NCBI GenBank assembly: GCA_002753515.1
Contig: PEAK01000037.1
Span: 1-41,894 of the forward strand
Reading direction: 5' to 3'
Source of the DNA: Magnetococcales bacterium
Lineage (GTDB): Bacteria > Pseudomonadota > Magnetococcia > Magnetococcales > UBA8363
DNA: 41,894 bases
Shown here piece after piece: positions 14,414 through 22,265 of this stretch (the first letter of the stretch is position 1; each line of letters starts with the position of its first letter). Below the pieces are notes generated by a model. The model did not search any database. It was given only the letters and a program-made list of their open reading frames with translations, and was not told where the DNA came from. The position numbers were made by a program, and so were the translations under genes.

Positions 14414-15025
14414 TTAGCTGATGGCATCATCCAATTCGTTGGCAATGCCTTTTTTATTTTTTATATAACTGTAAATACCGATACCCAGTGCGGCGGTTGC
14501 ACCTGCGACGAGGAGGGGTGCCATGCCGCCGAGGCTGAAACCGAGGCCGGGCAGGGTGCTGGACAAAAAAGAGCTGCCGGTGGTGATTCCCTTGATGGCA
14601 ACGCCACTGGGAGAAGCGAGGACGCCCTTGGAGGTGACGAGGCCGCCGGCTGCCAATGTTTTTCCGGTAGTGGCCTTGGTGGTGGCAGCAATGGTTGCTG
14701 GTGTGGCCTTGGCCGTGGTTCCTTTGATTGCAGCGGCTTTGGTTGTGGCGGTTTGGGTTGCAGCACCTTTGACAGCGGTTGTTTTGGCCGTTGTGATTTT
14801 TGCAGCTTTTACCCCTTCGGGTGCTTCCCATTCGGCACCCGGGGGCAGGTTGGCAGGGGGGGTGACTGCGGTTGCTTTGGCGGGCAATGTGGCGGCTTTG
14901 CCTGCCTTGGTTTTGGCGGCAACGGCCTTGGCACCTTCAGGCGCTTCCACCTCCACCCCGGGTGGTGGTGGGCTCACGGTCCCCTGGTTGAGTCCTCCAG
15001 CTTGGGTCTTCGCGGCGATGGCCAT
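14414..15025 (-). CDS. LG-related magnetosome protein with an Ala/Thr/Lys-rich region
   Basis: Protein of 203 residues. Two related blocks, PPPGVEVEAPEGAKA and LPPGAEWEAPEGVKA (near residues 20-35 and 60-75), are joined by low-complexity Lys/Ala/Thr sequence reaching about residue 130. The end has LPGLGFSLGGMAPLLVAG, a degenerate form of the LGLGLGAWGP block, then a membrane span, the basic IKNKK and an acidic NELDDAIS tail. That order (LG block, span, basic, acidic) is that of Mms6/MamD. It is probably a magnetosome membrane protein of this group. It shares a divergent promoter region with mamH. Confidence 0.75.
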   Translation of the reverse strand: MAIAAKTQAGGLNQGTVSPPPPGVEVEAPEGAKAVAAKTKAGKAATLPAKATAVTPPANLPPGAEWEAPEGVKAAKITTAKTTAVKGAATQTATTKAAAIKGTTAKATPATIAATTKATTGKTLAAGGLVTSKGVLASPSGVAIKGITTGSSFLSSTLPGLGFSLGGMAPLLVAGATAALGIGIYSYIKNKKGIANELDDAIS

Positions 15026-15299
15026 GGTGTTCCCCTTTGCGTCAATTTTTGGTGCTTGTGGACACGGATTGAAAGTAATCTCCGAGGGCGCAGTATAGCT
15101 CGATGAATTTCTTTTTTCACGGTGATTTTGTTGCCGGGTTCAAGGAAAATTTGCTTCAAGACGACTTGATTGTTTGCCCGGGATCATGCCCTAATAATCG
15201 GTTCAAAATTTGCTTTCATGAGTTTTTTGCCGGAGTTCGGGATTTGTGCCGGGGTTGGGATGCCCTGTATTGTTGTTGACCCTTTATTAAAAGAAGTGC

Positions 15300-16619
15300 A
15301 TGAAAACAGATCCGTCACAGGACATTTCCGCCAGCCTGCGCAACAGCCTCTATTTGGTTGTGGCGTTGTCGATGATATTCATGACCCTGGTATTGGCAAC
15401 CCAGCCTCTGTTTTTGAAAGGTTTGGGTTTGGGGCGTGACAATGCCGGATTCGTCAACGCCAACATCCAGGTGATCACCGAACTGGTGGATCTCCTGTTC
15501 GTTGGCTATTTGGGCTACCTTTCGGATCGTTTTGGACGCATACCCATCATGTATTATGGCTTTGTGCTGTCGGCGATCACGGCGGCAATTACGCCATTTT
15601 GTCTGGAAATCGGTTTGTTCTTGGGAATAAGCGGGGTGGCGGTTTTTTATGCTGCCCGTATTGTCATGTCCATTGGTTCCACCGCCGTCTGGCCCCAACT
15701 GGGTACCCTGACCGGCGACTATACCACGCAAAAAAATCGCCCCATGTTGCTGGCCAAGGTTGGTTTCATGACCGCCTTTGGCGCAACTCTGGTCTATGCA
15801 GTCCTCATGCAATTGCCCAAATACATCGGCTTGACCATGGTGATGATGATTTCCGTGGCAACGGCTGTTGCTGGTGCCTGGTTGAGCCGGCATTTTTTGA
15901 CGGAGAGGGCTATTCCCATCAAACAGGAAAAATTTCCATTCGCCAAGGTGATGGCATTGTTACGCCAGGATAGGGATTTGCGCTTGAGCTTTTTGGCCGC
16001 TTTTTCCTCACGTAACGACATGGTCATCATCGGCCTGTTCCTGATGACCTGGTTCATCTATTTTGCCGACCTCTTACCGCATGTCAGTCATGCCCAGGCT
16101 GCGGGGCAGGCGGGTATCATCATCGGTTTTATCGGTTTCATTATTTTGGTCAGTTTGCCGTTTTGGGGATGGTTGATCCAAAATGTCGGGCGTGTCGAAT
16201 CGTTAACGTTGGGCATGGTGCTATCGGGAGCCGGTTTCACCGGCATGGGGTTGATCATCAACCCTTTCAGTTGGTGGACTTTCCTCCCGGCCTTGTTTGT
16301 CGGTTTGGGACAGGCGGGATGCCTTTTGGCCCCGCAAACCCTCGCCTTGGATATCTCGCCACCGGACATGCGCGGTTCCGTGATGGGGGCGTTCAACACG
16401 GTGGGTTGCATCGGCATCGTCTTTTTCATCCAGATTGGCGGGTTTTTGTTTGACCTTTTGAGTCCGACGTCTCCCTTTATATTCACCGGGCTTGCAAATT
16501 TTGTCATTATGGCGTACGGTCTGTGGGTTTTACGTGCCGGATCCCGGGATGGTCTGAAGGAGGAGGCGTTGGCCCGTATCGGGTCGAGGTCCGCTCGTGA
16601 TACGGACCTTGAACTCTAA
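15300..16619 (+). CDS. mamH: MamH, magnetosome MFS transporter
   Basis: Protein of 439 residues with about 12 membrane segments, close to the length of MamH in Magnetospirillum (about 430). The MFS signature between TM2 and TM3 is GYLSDRFGRIP near residues 73-83. MamH is thought to bring iron to the magnetosome with MamZ; no mamZ is in this window. It is the first gene of the plus-strand operon, as in other mamAB clusters, and mamI follows 35 bases later. AGAAG is the likely ribosome binding site. Confidence 0.9.
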   Translation: MKTDPSQDISASLRNSLYLVVALSMIFMTLVLATQPLFLKGLGLGRDNAGFVNANIQVITELVDLLFVGYLGYLSDRFGRIPIMYYGFVLSAITAAITPFCLEIGLFLGISGVAVFYAARIVMSIGSTAVWPQLGTLTGDYTTQKNRPMLLAKVGFMTAFGATLVYAVLMQLPKYIGLTMVMMISVATAVAGAWLSRHFLTERAIPIKQEKFPFAKVMALLRQDRDLRLSFLAAFSSRNDMVIIGLFLMTWFIYFADLLPHVSHAQAAGQAGIIIGFIGFIILVSLPFWGWLIQNVGRVESLTLGMVLSGAGFTGMGLIINPFSWWTFLPALFVGLGQAGCLLAPQTLALDISPPDMRGSVMGAFNTVGCIGIVFFIQIGGFLFDLLSPTSPFIFTGLANFVIMAYGLWVLRAGSRDGLKEEALARIGSRSARDTDLEL

Positions 16620-16654
16620 ATCGAAACGCGAGCGTTTGGGGGTGAACAGGTTGT

Positions 16655-16885
16655 ATGGCCAACATAATCTTTGGGCTTGTTGCCCTCGCTCTGGGTCTAT
16701 GGGGGTTATCGGTATGGTGGTGGTCGGTGGTGGAAATGCTGCGGGGTATCGTCCCGTTGCTGCTGATCATGTTGGGCTTTGTCGCCCTGGGTGCCGGTAT
16801 TACCCGGGTTCGTGAAGAAGGGAATACGGGCAGTACCGGGTTGGCCGAGGAGTTGGGCCGGGACGCCGTTTCCAGGGACGAATAA
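16655..16885 (+). CDS. mamI: MamI, magnetosome vesicle formation protein
   Basis: Protein of 76 residues with two membrane helices: FGLVALALGLWGLSVWWW and VPLLLIMLGFVALGAGI, joined by SVVEMLRG. Length, topology and the WWWSVxExLRGxVPL core fit MamI, which is required for invagination of the magnetosome membrane. A polar, acidic tail follows. It sits between mamH and mamE as in known clusters. Confidence 0.9.
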   Translation: MANIIFGLVALALGLWGLSVWWWSVVEMLRGIVPLLLIMLGFVALGAGITRVREEGNTGSTGLAEELGRDAVSRDE

Positions 16886-16891
16886 AACCTC

Positions 16892-19267
16892 ATGGCCTTC
16901 ATGTCAAACGGATCGGATAAGTTTTGTGGCAGAGAGTATCACAAATACCTCTATCTCATCGCTGCGGTCGCTGTTGCCATCCTGATCGGTGGTTATTGGT
17001 ACAACGAATTCCAGGGCAAGCCGACTGCGGTACGCCAGGGCGGGCCTGTCGTTACTGGTGTCCCTGCGGCGCAGCCGCGTAACGTGGCCGCAGCTTTCCC
17101 GGTGCAACCCGCCGGTGATCCCAACGTTTTCAATAGGCCACAGGGTTTTGCCGCAGTGGTCAAAGCCTTGATGCCCAGTGTGGTCAACATCAGCGCCCAC
17201 AATGATTCACCGCCCATGGCCCAGTCCGCCGGCCCCAAGGTTGGTCCCGAGTTGCCCCAGACGGTCAAAGCGCCAGCCCCGGATGGCCTGCAGTTTGCCA
17301 ACCCTTACAGTGGCGTTTCCCAGGAAAGCATCGGTTCGGGTATTATCGTAACCGAGGAGGGACACGTCCTGACGAATTTTCATGTGGTGGAAAATTCCAA
17401 AAATATCGTCGTCATGGTGTATAATGAAGCGGGCGACAAAAGCTTCTTTGCCGATGTCGTGGCCCGTGACAACAACCGCGATTTGGCGCTGCTGCTGATC
17501 GAGCCGAACAACAAACTCAAGCCGGCTCCCCTGGGTAACAGTGAAAATGCCCAGATCGGCGATTCGGTGATCACCATTGGTTCACCGTTTGGCTTGAATC
17601 ATTCGGTGAGCAAGGGCATCGTGTCGGGTAAACGCAAGGTGGTCAACATTGGTGGCGTCCTGCACAAGGGACTGCTCCAGACCGATGCGGCCATCAATCG
17701 TGGCAATTCGGGGGGCCCCCTGGTGGACGGGCAGGGGTGGGTGATCGGGGTCAATACGGCCATTTATACCACCACCAGTGCTTTTGCCGGAGTGGGTTTT
17801 GCGGTGCCCATCAACACCGCCCGCGAATTTTTGGATGAATGGATTACGTTGCCACCGGTCCGGCCCGCGATGCCTTCGCCTCCCATGGTCGGGCAGGCTG
17901 CCGGGGCTCACATTGCCGTGCGCCCGCCACCGCCGATTCAAGCCAATGCCACGCCACCCCATGGGGATCGGGGACCGTGCGCCAATTGTCACGATATTCT
18001 CCCTGGTCCGCAGGCGGTTGCGTTCACCAATGTCGCAGGTACCCAGCCACGCAAGGGGCCCCCCATTCTGGCCAATGCCCCGCTGGCCCATGCCGATTGG
18101 GGACCCTGCTCCAACTGTCATCAAATCATCTCTTCTGCGCAACCGATCGCTTTCGGAGTGGGGCCGGGGCCTGGCTTGCATCGACAACCCCCGGGTCAAG
18201 GGCCGGGCCAGGGAGCGGGCGTTGGACCCGGTGGGCCGGATGAGCGTAATTTTGATGCCATGCAACAGTTTTCTTTCAATCCCGGAGGGGCCATCGGGGT
18301 CACTGTTGCCGGAGTGACTGAACCGGCTCCAGTGGCGTCTGGTCCCACTGCAGGTTCTACCAATGGCCCTGCCAATGGCTCCGGCCTCGCCTGGACGGTG
18401 TTGGATGGTGCCCGGGCGGAAAAATTGCGGGTACCGGTGCCGTTTGGAGCGATCATAACGACGGTGGACCCGGGGCTGTCGGGACAGGCCTTGGGTTTGC
18501 GTGTGGATGATGTTGTTTTAAAGGCGGATGGGCGTTGGCTCAAAACTCCTGATCAAGTTCAGGGGGTGATGGATCGTTTGCAGCGTGGCGAAGCGGTACG
18601 CTTGTTGGTGTATCGTTCCGGGACGCGGTTGGAATTGGATACGGGACGAATGAACGTTGGGGGGCAACCGCCTCCGGCTACTTGGTTGCCTGTTGCAGGG
18701 CAGGGGAATCAGACGCCCATGCTGATGAACCCGCAGTTTCCCACGGCACTACAGCCCGAAGCCGTGATGATGCAACAGCCGCAGCAATTTGCAGCGCAAC
18801 TCCCTCAGGGAGGCACGAATCCTGCCGAGATTCCCGCCAACCAGGGGGCGATGCAATTTGCCGGGGCGGGACAATTCTCCCAGCAAAATCAGCAAATGGT
18901 GGCCAATCCGACCGGGAACGCTCCTCCCGGGCAGCTCAACCAGCCCCCGGGTCAGGGCAAAGCGGCACCTCCGCCACCCACCGAGTTCGAGTGGATGGGG
19001 ATGGAGATGATGCCTGTGGACCAAGCGGCGTGGCGGCGCAATCCTGATATGAAGGGTAAGCTGGGTGGATTGGTTGCGGATATTGATGCGGGAGGTTTGG
19101 CGGATCGGGCGGGGATTCAGCGGGGTGACTTGGTTGTGGCCATTAATGGCTTGCCGGTTCCCTCGGCGCAGGCCCTGGATAATGCCATCAAGTCGGTTAA
19201 AGCACAGACGGGTGTGCTGGTGGAAATTGAACGCAGGAATCAACGTATGTTTGCCACCCTGCAATAA
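16892..19267 (+). CDS. mamE: MamE, HtrA-type protease with magnetochrome motifs
   Basis: Protein of 791 residues. A single membrane anchor lies near residues 19-34. The trypsin-like domain keeps the full catalytic triad: H164 (TNFHVVEN), D197 (NNRDLALL) and S273 (GNSGGPL). Two CxxCH heme c motifs follow at 363-367 (CANCH) and 406-410 (CSNCH), then two PDZ domains at about 500-580 and 698-790. A Gln/Pro/Gly-rich linker of about 100 residues joins the PDZ domains. MamE recruits magnetosome proteins and its proteolysis triggers crystal maturation. It begins six bases after the mamI stop. It is somewhat longer than the Magnetospirillum form, because of the linkers. Confidence 0.95.
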   Translation: MAFMSNGSDKFCGREYHKYLYLIAAVAVAILIGGYWYNEFQGKPTAVRQGGPVVTGVPAAQPRNVAAAFPVQPAGDPNVFNRPQGFAAVVKALMPSVVNISAHNDSPPMAQSAGPKVGPELPQTVKAPAPDGLQFANPYSGVSQESIGSGIIVTEEGHVLTNFHVVENSKNIVVMVYNEAGDKSFFADVVARDNNRDLALLLIEPNNKLKPAPLGNSENAQIGDSVITIGSPFGLNHSVSKGIVSGKRKVVNIGGVLHKGLLQTDAAINRGNSGGPLVDGQGWVIGVNTAIYTTTSAFAGVGFAVPINTAREFLDEWITLPPVRPAMPSPPMVGQAAGAHIAVRPPPPIQANATPPHGDRGPCANCHDILPGPQAVAFTNVAGTQPRKGPPILANAPLAHADWGPCSNCHQIISSAQPIAFGVGPGPGLHRQPPGQGPGQGAGVGPGGPDERNFDAMQQFSFNPGGAIGVTVAGVTEPAPVASGPTAGSTNGPANGSGLAWTVLDGARAEKLRVPVPFGAIITTVDPGLSGQALGLRVDDVVLKADGRWLKTPDQVQGVMDRLQRGEAVRLLVYRSGTRLELDTGRMNVGGQPPPATWLPVAGQGNQTPMLMNPQFPTALQPEAVMMQQPQQFAAQLPQGGTNPAEIPANQGAMQFAGAGQFSQQNQQMVANPTGNAPPGQLNQPPGQGKAAPPPPTEFEWMGMEMMPVDQAAWRRNPDMKGKLGGLVADIDAGGLADRAGIQRGDLVVAINGLPVPSAQALDNAIKSVKAQTGVLVEIERRNQRMFATLQ

Positions 19268-19398
19268 GGGGTGTCCTGGCAGAGATGAAACGTGAGGAAT
19301 CAATGTATGTCTGCCGCTCGGCAAGGATTGGGTTTGATACGCATTGGCATGTCGGGATATGTGGTTTTGTGGTGCGACTTATAGGGGAGTCACTCTAA

Positions 19399-20436
19399 AT
19401 GATGCAAGAAATGGATAAAACCTTGTTTCTGGGGATTGATCTGGGTACTTCGCGCACCACCATCATGTCCAGCCGTGGTGGCAAGGGGTTGGTGCGTTCG
19501 GTGGTTGGCTATCCGAAGGATATCCTGGGGGTCAAACTGCTGAATCGCACGTTTGCGGTGGGGGAAGAGGCCCTGGCGAAAAAATCCTATATGGATCTGC
19601 ATTTTCCTTTGGAGGATGGTGTCCTCAAAGAGACCGGGGAGCAGAACACCCAGGCGGCCCGTGAACTCCTCAAACATGCCATCAGTTTGGTTTCGCCGGC
19701 ACCTGGGGACCGCTTGTGTGGTATTCTGGGCGTGCCCGCCCGGGCGTCGGTGACCAACAAGGGACAGTTGCTCAAGATTGCCGACGAGGTGATGGATTTG
19801 TCCATGGTGGTATCGGAACCGTTCATGGTTGCCTATGGTCTCAATCGATTGACCAATGCCATCATTGTCGATATCGGTGCCGGGACCACCGACTTGTGCG
19901 CTATGAAGGGGACCATTCCTTTGCCTGAGGAACAGGTGACTCTCCTGAAAGCGGGGAGTTATGTGGATGATATTTTGGCAGCCGCTATCACCGAGGCCCA
20001 TCCCGAGGTGCAGATGACCAATCTGCTGGCTAAAAAGCTCAAGGAGCGTTTCAGCCATGTGGGGCCGGGTCCGCAGGAAGTGGCTATGGTGGAACTGCGC
20101 TCTGGAGGTCGACCCAAGAATTATGACATTGGTCGCGAGGTACGCTTCGCTTGTGAAACCATTGTCCCCGATATCCTGGAAAACCTGGAACAATTAATCA
20201 GTGTGTTTGACCCGGAAGATCAGGCGGAAGCGGTGAAAAACATCATCCTGGCTGGGGGTGGATCCTGCATCAGGGGATTGGATCAAATGATCAAGGAAGG
20301 ATTGAAATCCTTTGGTGAGGTCCATGTGTTCAAGGTGGATGAACCCGATTATGCGGGTGCGGCCGGGGCTCTCAAGTTGGCGACCGAATTGCCGCCCGAT
20401 TATTGGACGCAGGTCGGTGATGTGGTCGGGGAATGA
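19399..20436 (+). CDS. mamK: MamK, actin-like magnetosome filament protein
   Basis: Protein of 345 residues, the usual MamK size. The actin-family nucleotide motifs are present: phosphate 1 GIDLGTSRTTIMSS near residues 13-26, phosphate 2 VDIGAGTTDLCAM near 157-169 and the adenosine motif ILAGGGSCIRGLDQMI near 284-299. MamK polymers align and position magnetosome chains. The gene follows mamE by 131 bases, so it may have its own promoter. A mamF-like gene follows, a placement I associate with Magnetococcus clusters. Confidence 0.95.
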   Translation: MMQEMDKTLFLGIDLGTSRTTIMSSRGGKGLVRSVVGYPKDILGVKLLNRTFAVGEEALAKKSYMDLHFPLEDGVLKETGEQNTQAARELLKHAISLVSPAPGDRLCGILGVPARASVTNKGQLLKIADEVMDLSMVVSEPFMVAYGLNRLTNAIIVDIGAGTTDLCAMKGTIPLPEEQVTLLKAGSYVDDILAAAITEAHPEVQMTNLLAKKLKERFSHVGPGPQEVAMVELRSGGRPKNYDIGREVRFACETIVPDILENLEQLISVFDPEDQAEAVKNIILAGGGSCIRGLDQMIKEGLKSFGEVHVFKVDEPDYAGAAGALKLATELPPDYWTQVGDVVGE

Positions 20437-20550
20437 TGGTACCCGGGTTGTGTGTTGATGACTGCGGGAAGGTTGAATGGATACATGGGGCGGGGAGGTT
20501 GGGTTACCCGTCTGGGGTTTAGGGATTTGTCGCAATAATGAGGCTGGGAC

Positions 20551-20865
20551 ATGACTATGGAAAAACCTGTGACAATCGGGACACAGATTATTGCCGCCAT
20601 GAGTTATCTGGGTATATTGGCCCTGGTGCCTCTGGTGTTGGGTACGATTACCCCTTTCGCACGTTTTCATGCCCGTCAGGGGGTCATTTTGTGGATTTGG
20701 GAGGTTTTGGCAGTATTCGCTTTGGTAGTGCCCGTCATTGGCAGGGTGTTCTTTCAAGTATCCAGCGTTTTATGTTTTACGTTGTCGGTTGTGGGGCTGA
20801 TTGCCGTCTTTTTGGGGCGGACTTGGCGTTTCCCGATCATTGCGCAGTTGGCCGATAAATTGTAA
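20551..20865 (+). CDS. mamF: MamF-like magnetosome membrane protein (third MmsF/MamF copy)
   Basis: Protein of 104 residues with three membrane segments. It shares AAMSYLGILALVPLVL, the FHARQGVILWIW loop and WRFPIIAQLADKL with the copies at 8367 and 14061. The family forms multimers in the magnetosome membrane and affects crystal size. Its place between mamK and mamL is as in Magnetococcus-type clusters, which is why I use mamF; sequence alone cannot separate MamF from MmsF. Confidence 0.85.
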   Translation: MTMEKPVTIGTQIIAAMSYLGILALVPLVLGTITPFARFHARQGVILWIWEVLAVFALVVPVIGRVFFQVSSVLCFTLSVVGLIAVFLGRTWRFPIIAQLADKL

Positions 20866-20940
20866 AGCCGGCCGAACGCCGGGGGGGTCAAGGATTTTCA
20901 CCGGGCTTGGCACAGCCTCTCGATTGCAGGGATATGTTGT

Positions 20941-21162
20941 GTGGTCAGACTTGTCATATCACTGATTTTTGCTATCTTTCTATTGATTTTTGCCTCGCAA
21001 AACATGCATGGGACGGCAGTGCGCTTCGTGTTTGGTGAGGCTGTGGAAATGCCACTTATCCTGGCTTTGGCGGGGGCGTTCATCGCCGGTTTCGCGCTGG
21101 CGATATTTTATTTTATCATTCGTACAGGGAGCAAAAAACCGGATCGGGATATCGATTATTAA
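20941..21162 (+). CDS. mamL: MamL, magnetosome membrane-bending protein
   Basis: Protein of 73 residues starting with GTG at 20941. It has two membrane helices (VISLIFAIFLLIFASQN and LILALAGAFIAGFALAIF) and a basic C-terminus (IRTGSKKPDR), the hallmarks of MamL, which resembles LapA-domain proteins. MamL is needed for membrane invagination, and its basic tail is thought to insert in the lipid. It lies between mamF and mamM, as expected. Confidence 0.88.
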   Translation: MVRLVISLIFAIFLLIFASQNMHGTAVRFVFGEAVEMPLILALAGAFIAGFALAIFYFIIRTGSKKPDRDIDY

Positions 21163-21224
21163 GTAATCCTTGGACGGTTCTTTCCCTTGATTCCATCCCC
21201 ATTGACTGCGGTTCTGACTGATCC

Positions 21225-22178
21225 ATGAAATATTCCAAGTGCATCGTGTGTTACGAAGGGGTCGGATGGATCGGTCTGGCTGTCAACCTTGCCTTGTCAA
21301 TACTGAAACTGTTCATCGGTGCCCTGTCCGGATCCCACGCCCTGGTGGCCGATGGTTTGTATTCCGCCAAAGATGTGGTGACTTCGTCGGTCATCATCGT
21401 TGGCTTGAAGGTTTCACAAAAACCTTTGGATCAAGAACATCCCTTCGGTCACGGCAAGGTGGAATTTTTGTTGGCCCTGGTGATCAGCCTGCTGCTGTTG
21501 CTGGCAACAGGTTTTTTGTTCTACTTTTCAGCAGGGAATCTGCTGGAAGGACGGCACAACGTGCCACACTTGATCGCTTTGTGGACGGCGGTACTCTCCA
21601 TCGTGATCAACTGGTTCATGCATCGTTATACCTACTGCGTGAGTGCCGAAATCAATTCACCCTCCGTGGAACTGTTGTCGAATTACCATGGGGTGAGCAG
21701 TTATGCCTCCCTGGCCGTGGCACTGGGTATCATTGGGGCGCATTATCTGGTGGTGCCGTGGTTGGATACGGTCGTGTCCCTGCTGGTCAGCGTGCATTTG
21801 ATTTACCTGACCGGGGAAATGTTTTGGAATGCGTTCCGGGGATTGATGGATACGGCAGCTCCGAGAAAGGTGATCGAACGGATTCGCAAGGTGGCTTTGC
21901 GTGTTTCGGGTGTACTGGGTGTCGGGGAGGTTCGTACCCGGCAAGTGGGACAGGAATTGTGGATCACCCTGGTGATCGGTGTGGACCCAACGCTGACGTT
22001 GACCAAGGCCAAGGCATTGGCGGCACAAGTTGAAAATGCCTTGGTGGAATCGATTCCCCATGTGGGCGATGTCGGGGTGCAGTTCCGCTCGCACAGGGAG
22101 AGTCGGGAGGCCTACGAACAGGTGCGTCAGGAGGGTTTGGAATCGTTGGGACTTCCCCGGGATAAGGGGGGTGCGTGA
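21225..22178 (+). CDS. mamM: MamM, CDF iron transporter
   Basis: Protein of 317 residues, the usual MamM length. It has an N-terminal CIVC, six membrane segments, HPFGHGKVEF after TM2 and a C-terminal domain. In TM2 Y46 and D50 of the known metal site are at the same positions. In TM5 the region around Y154-H155 and S158 aligns, without gaps, to H155 and D159 of the recalled M. gryphiswaldense sequence, so two ligands appear changed. In the C-terminal domain W stays (LWITL) but the positions equal to D249, H264 and H285 are Thr, Lys and Gly. MamM partners with MamB and stabilises it. The gene sits between mamL and mamO. Confidence 0.93.
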   Translation: MKYSKCIVCYEGVGWIGLAVNLALSILKLFIGALSGSHALVADGLYSAKDVVTSSVIIVGLKVSQKPLDQEHPFGHGKVEFLLALVISLLLLLATGFLFYFSAGNLLEGRHNVPHLIALWTAVLSIVINWFMHRYTYCVSAEINSPSVELLSNYHGVSSYASLAVALGIIGAHYLVVPWLDTVVSLLVSVHLIYLTGEMFWNAFRGLMDTAAPRKVIERIRKVALRVSGVLGVGEVRTRQVGQELWITLVIGVDPTLTLTKAKALAAQVENALVESIPHVGDVGVQFRSHRESREAYEQVRQEGLESLGLPRDKGGA

Positions 22179-22265
22179 CGGTACGTGGGCAGGTGACGTG
22201 GCCCCGGTTTTTTGGTTTTTCTATTTGTTATCATCAACTTTTTGACCTTCGGATCTAATACTGAC

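Noticed and set aside
22212-22265. Upstream extension of MamO to TTG 22212
   Set aside because: ATG 22266 gives the normal MamO length and an expected cytoplasmic N-terminus; the extension lacks a better start signal.
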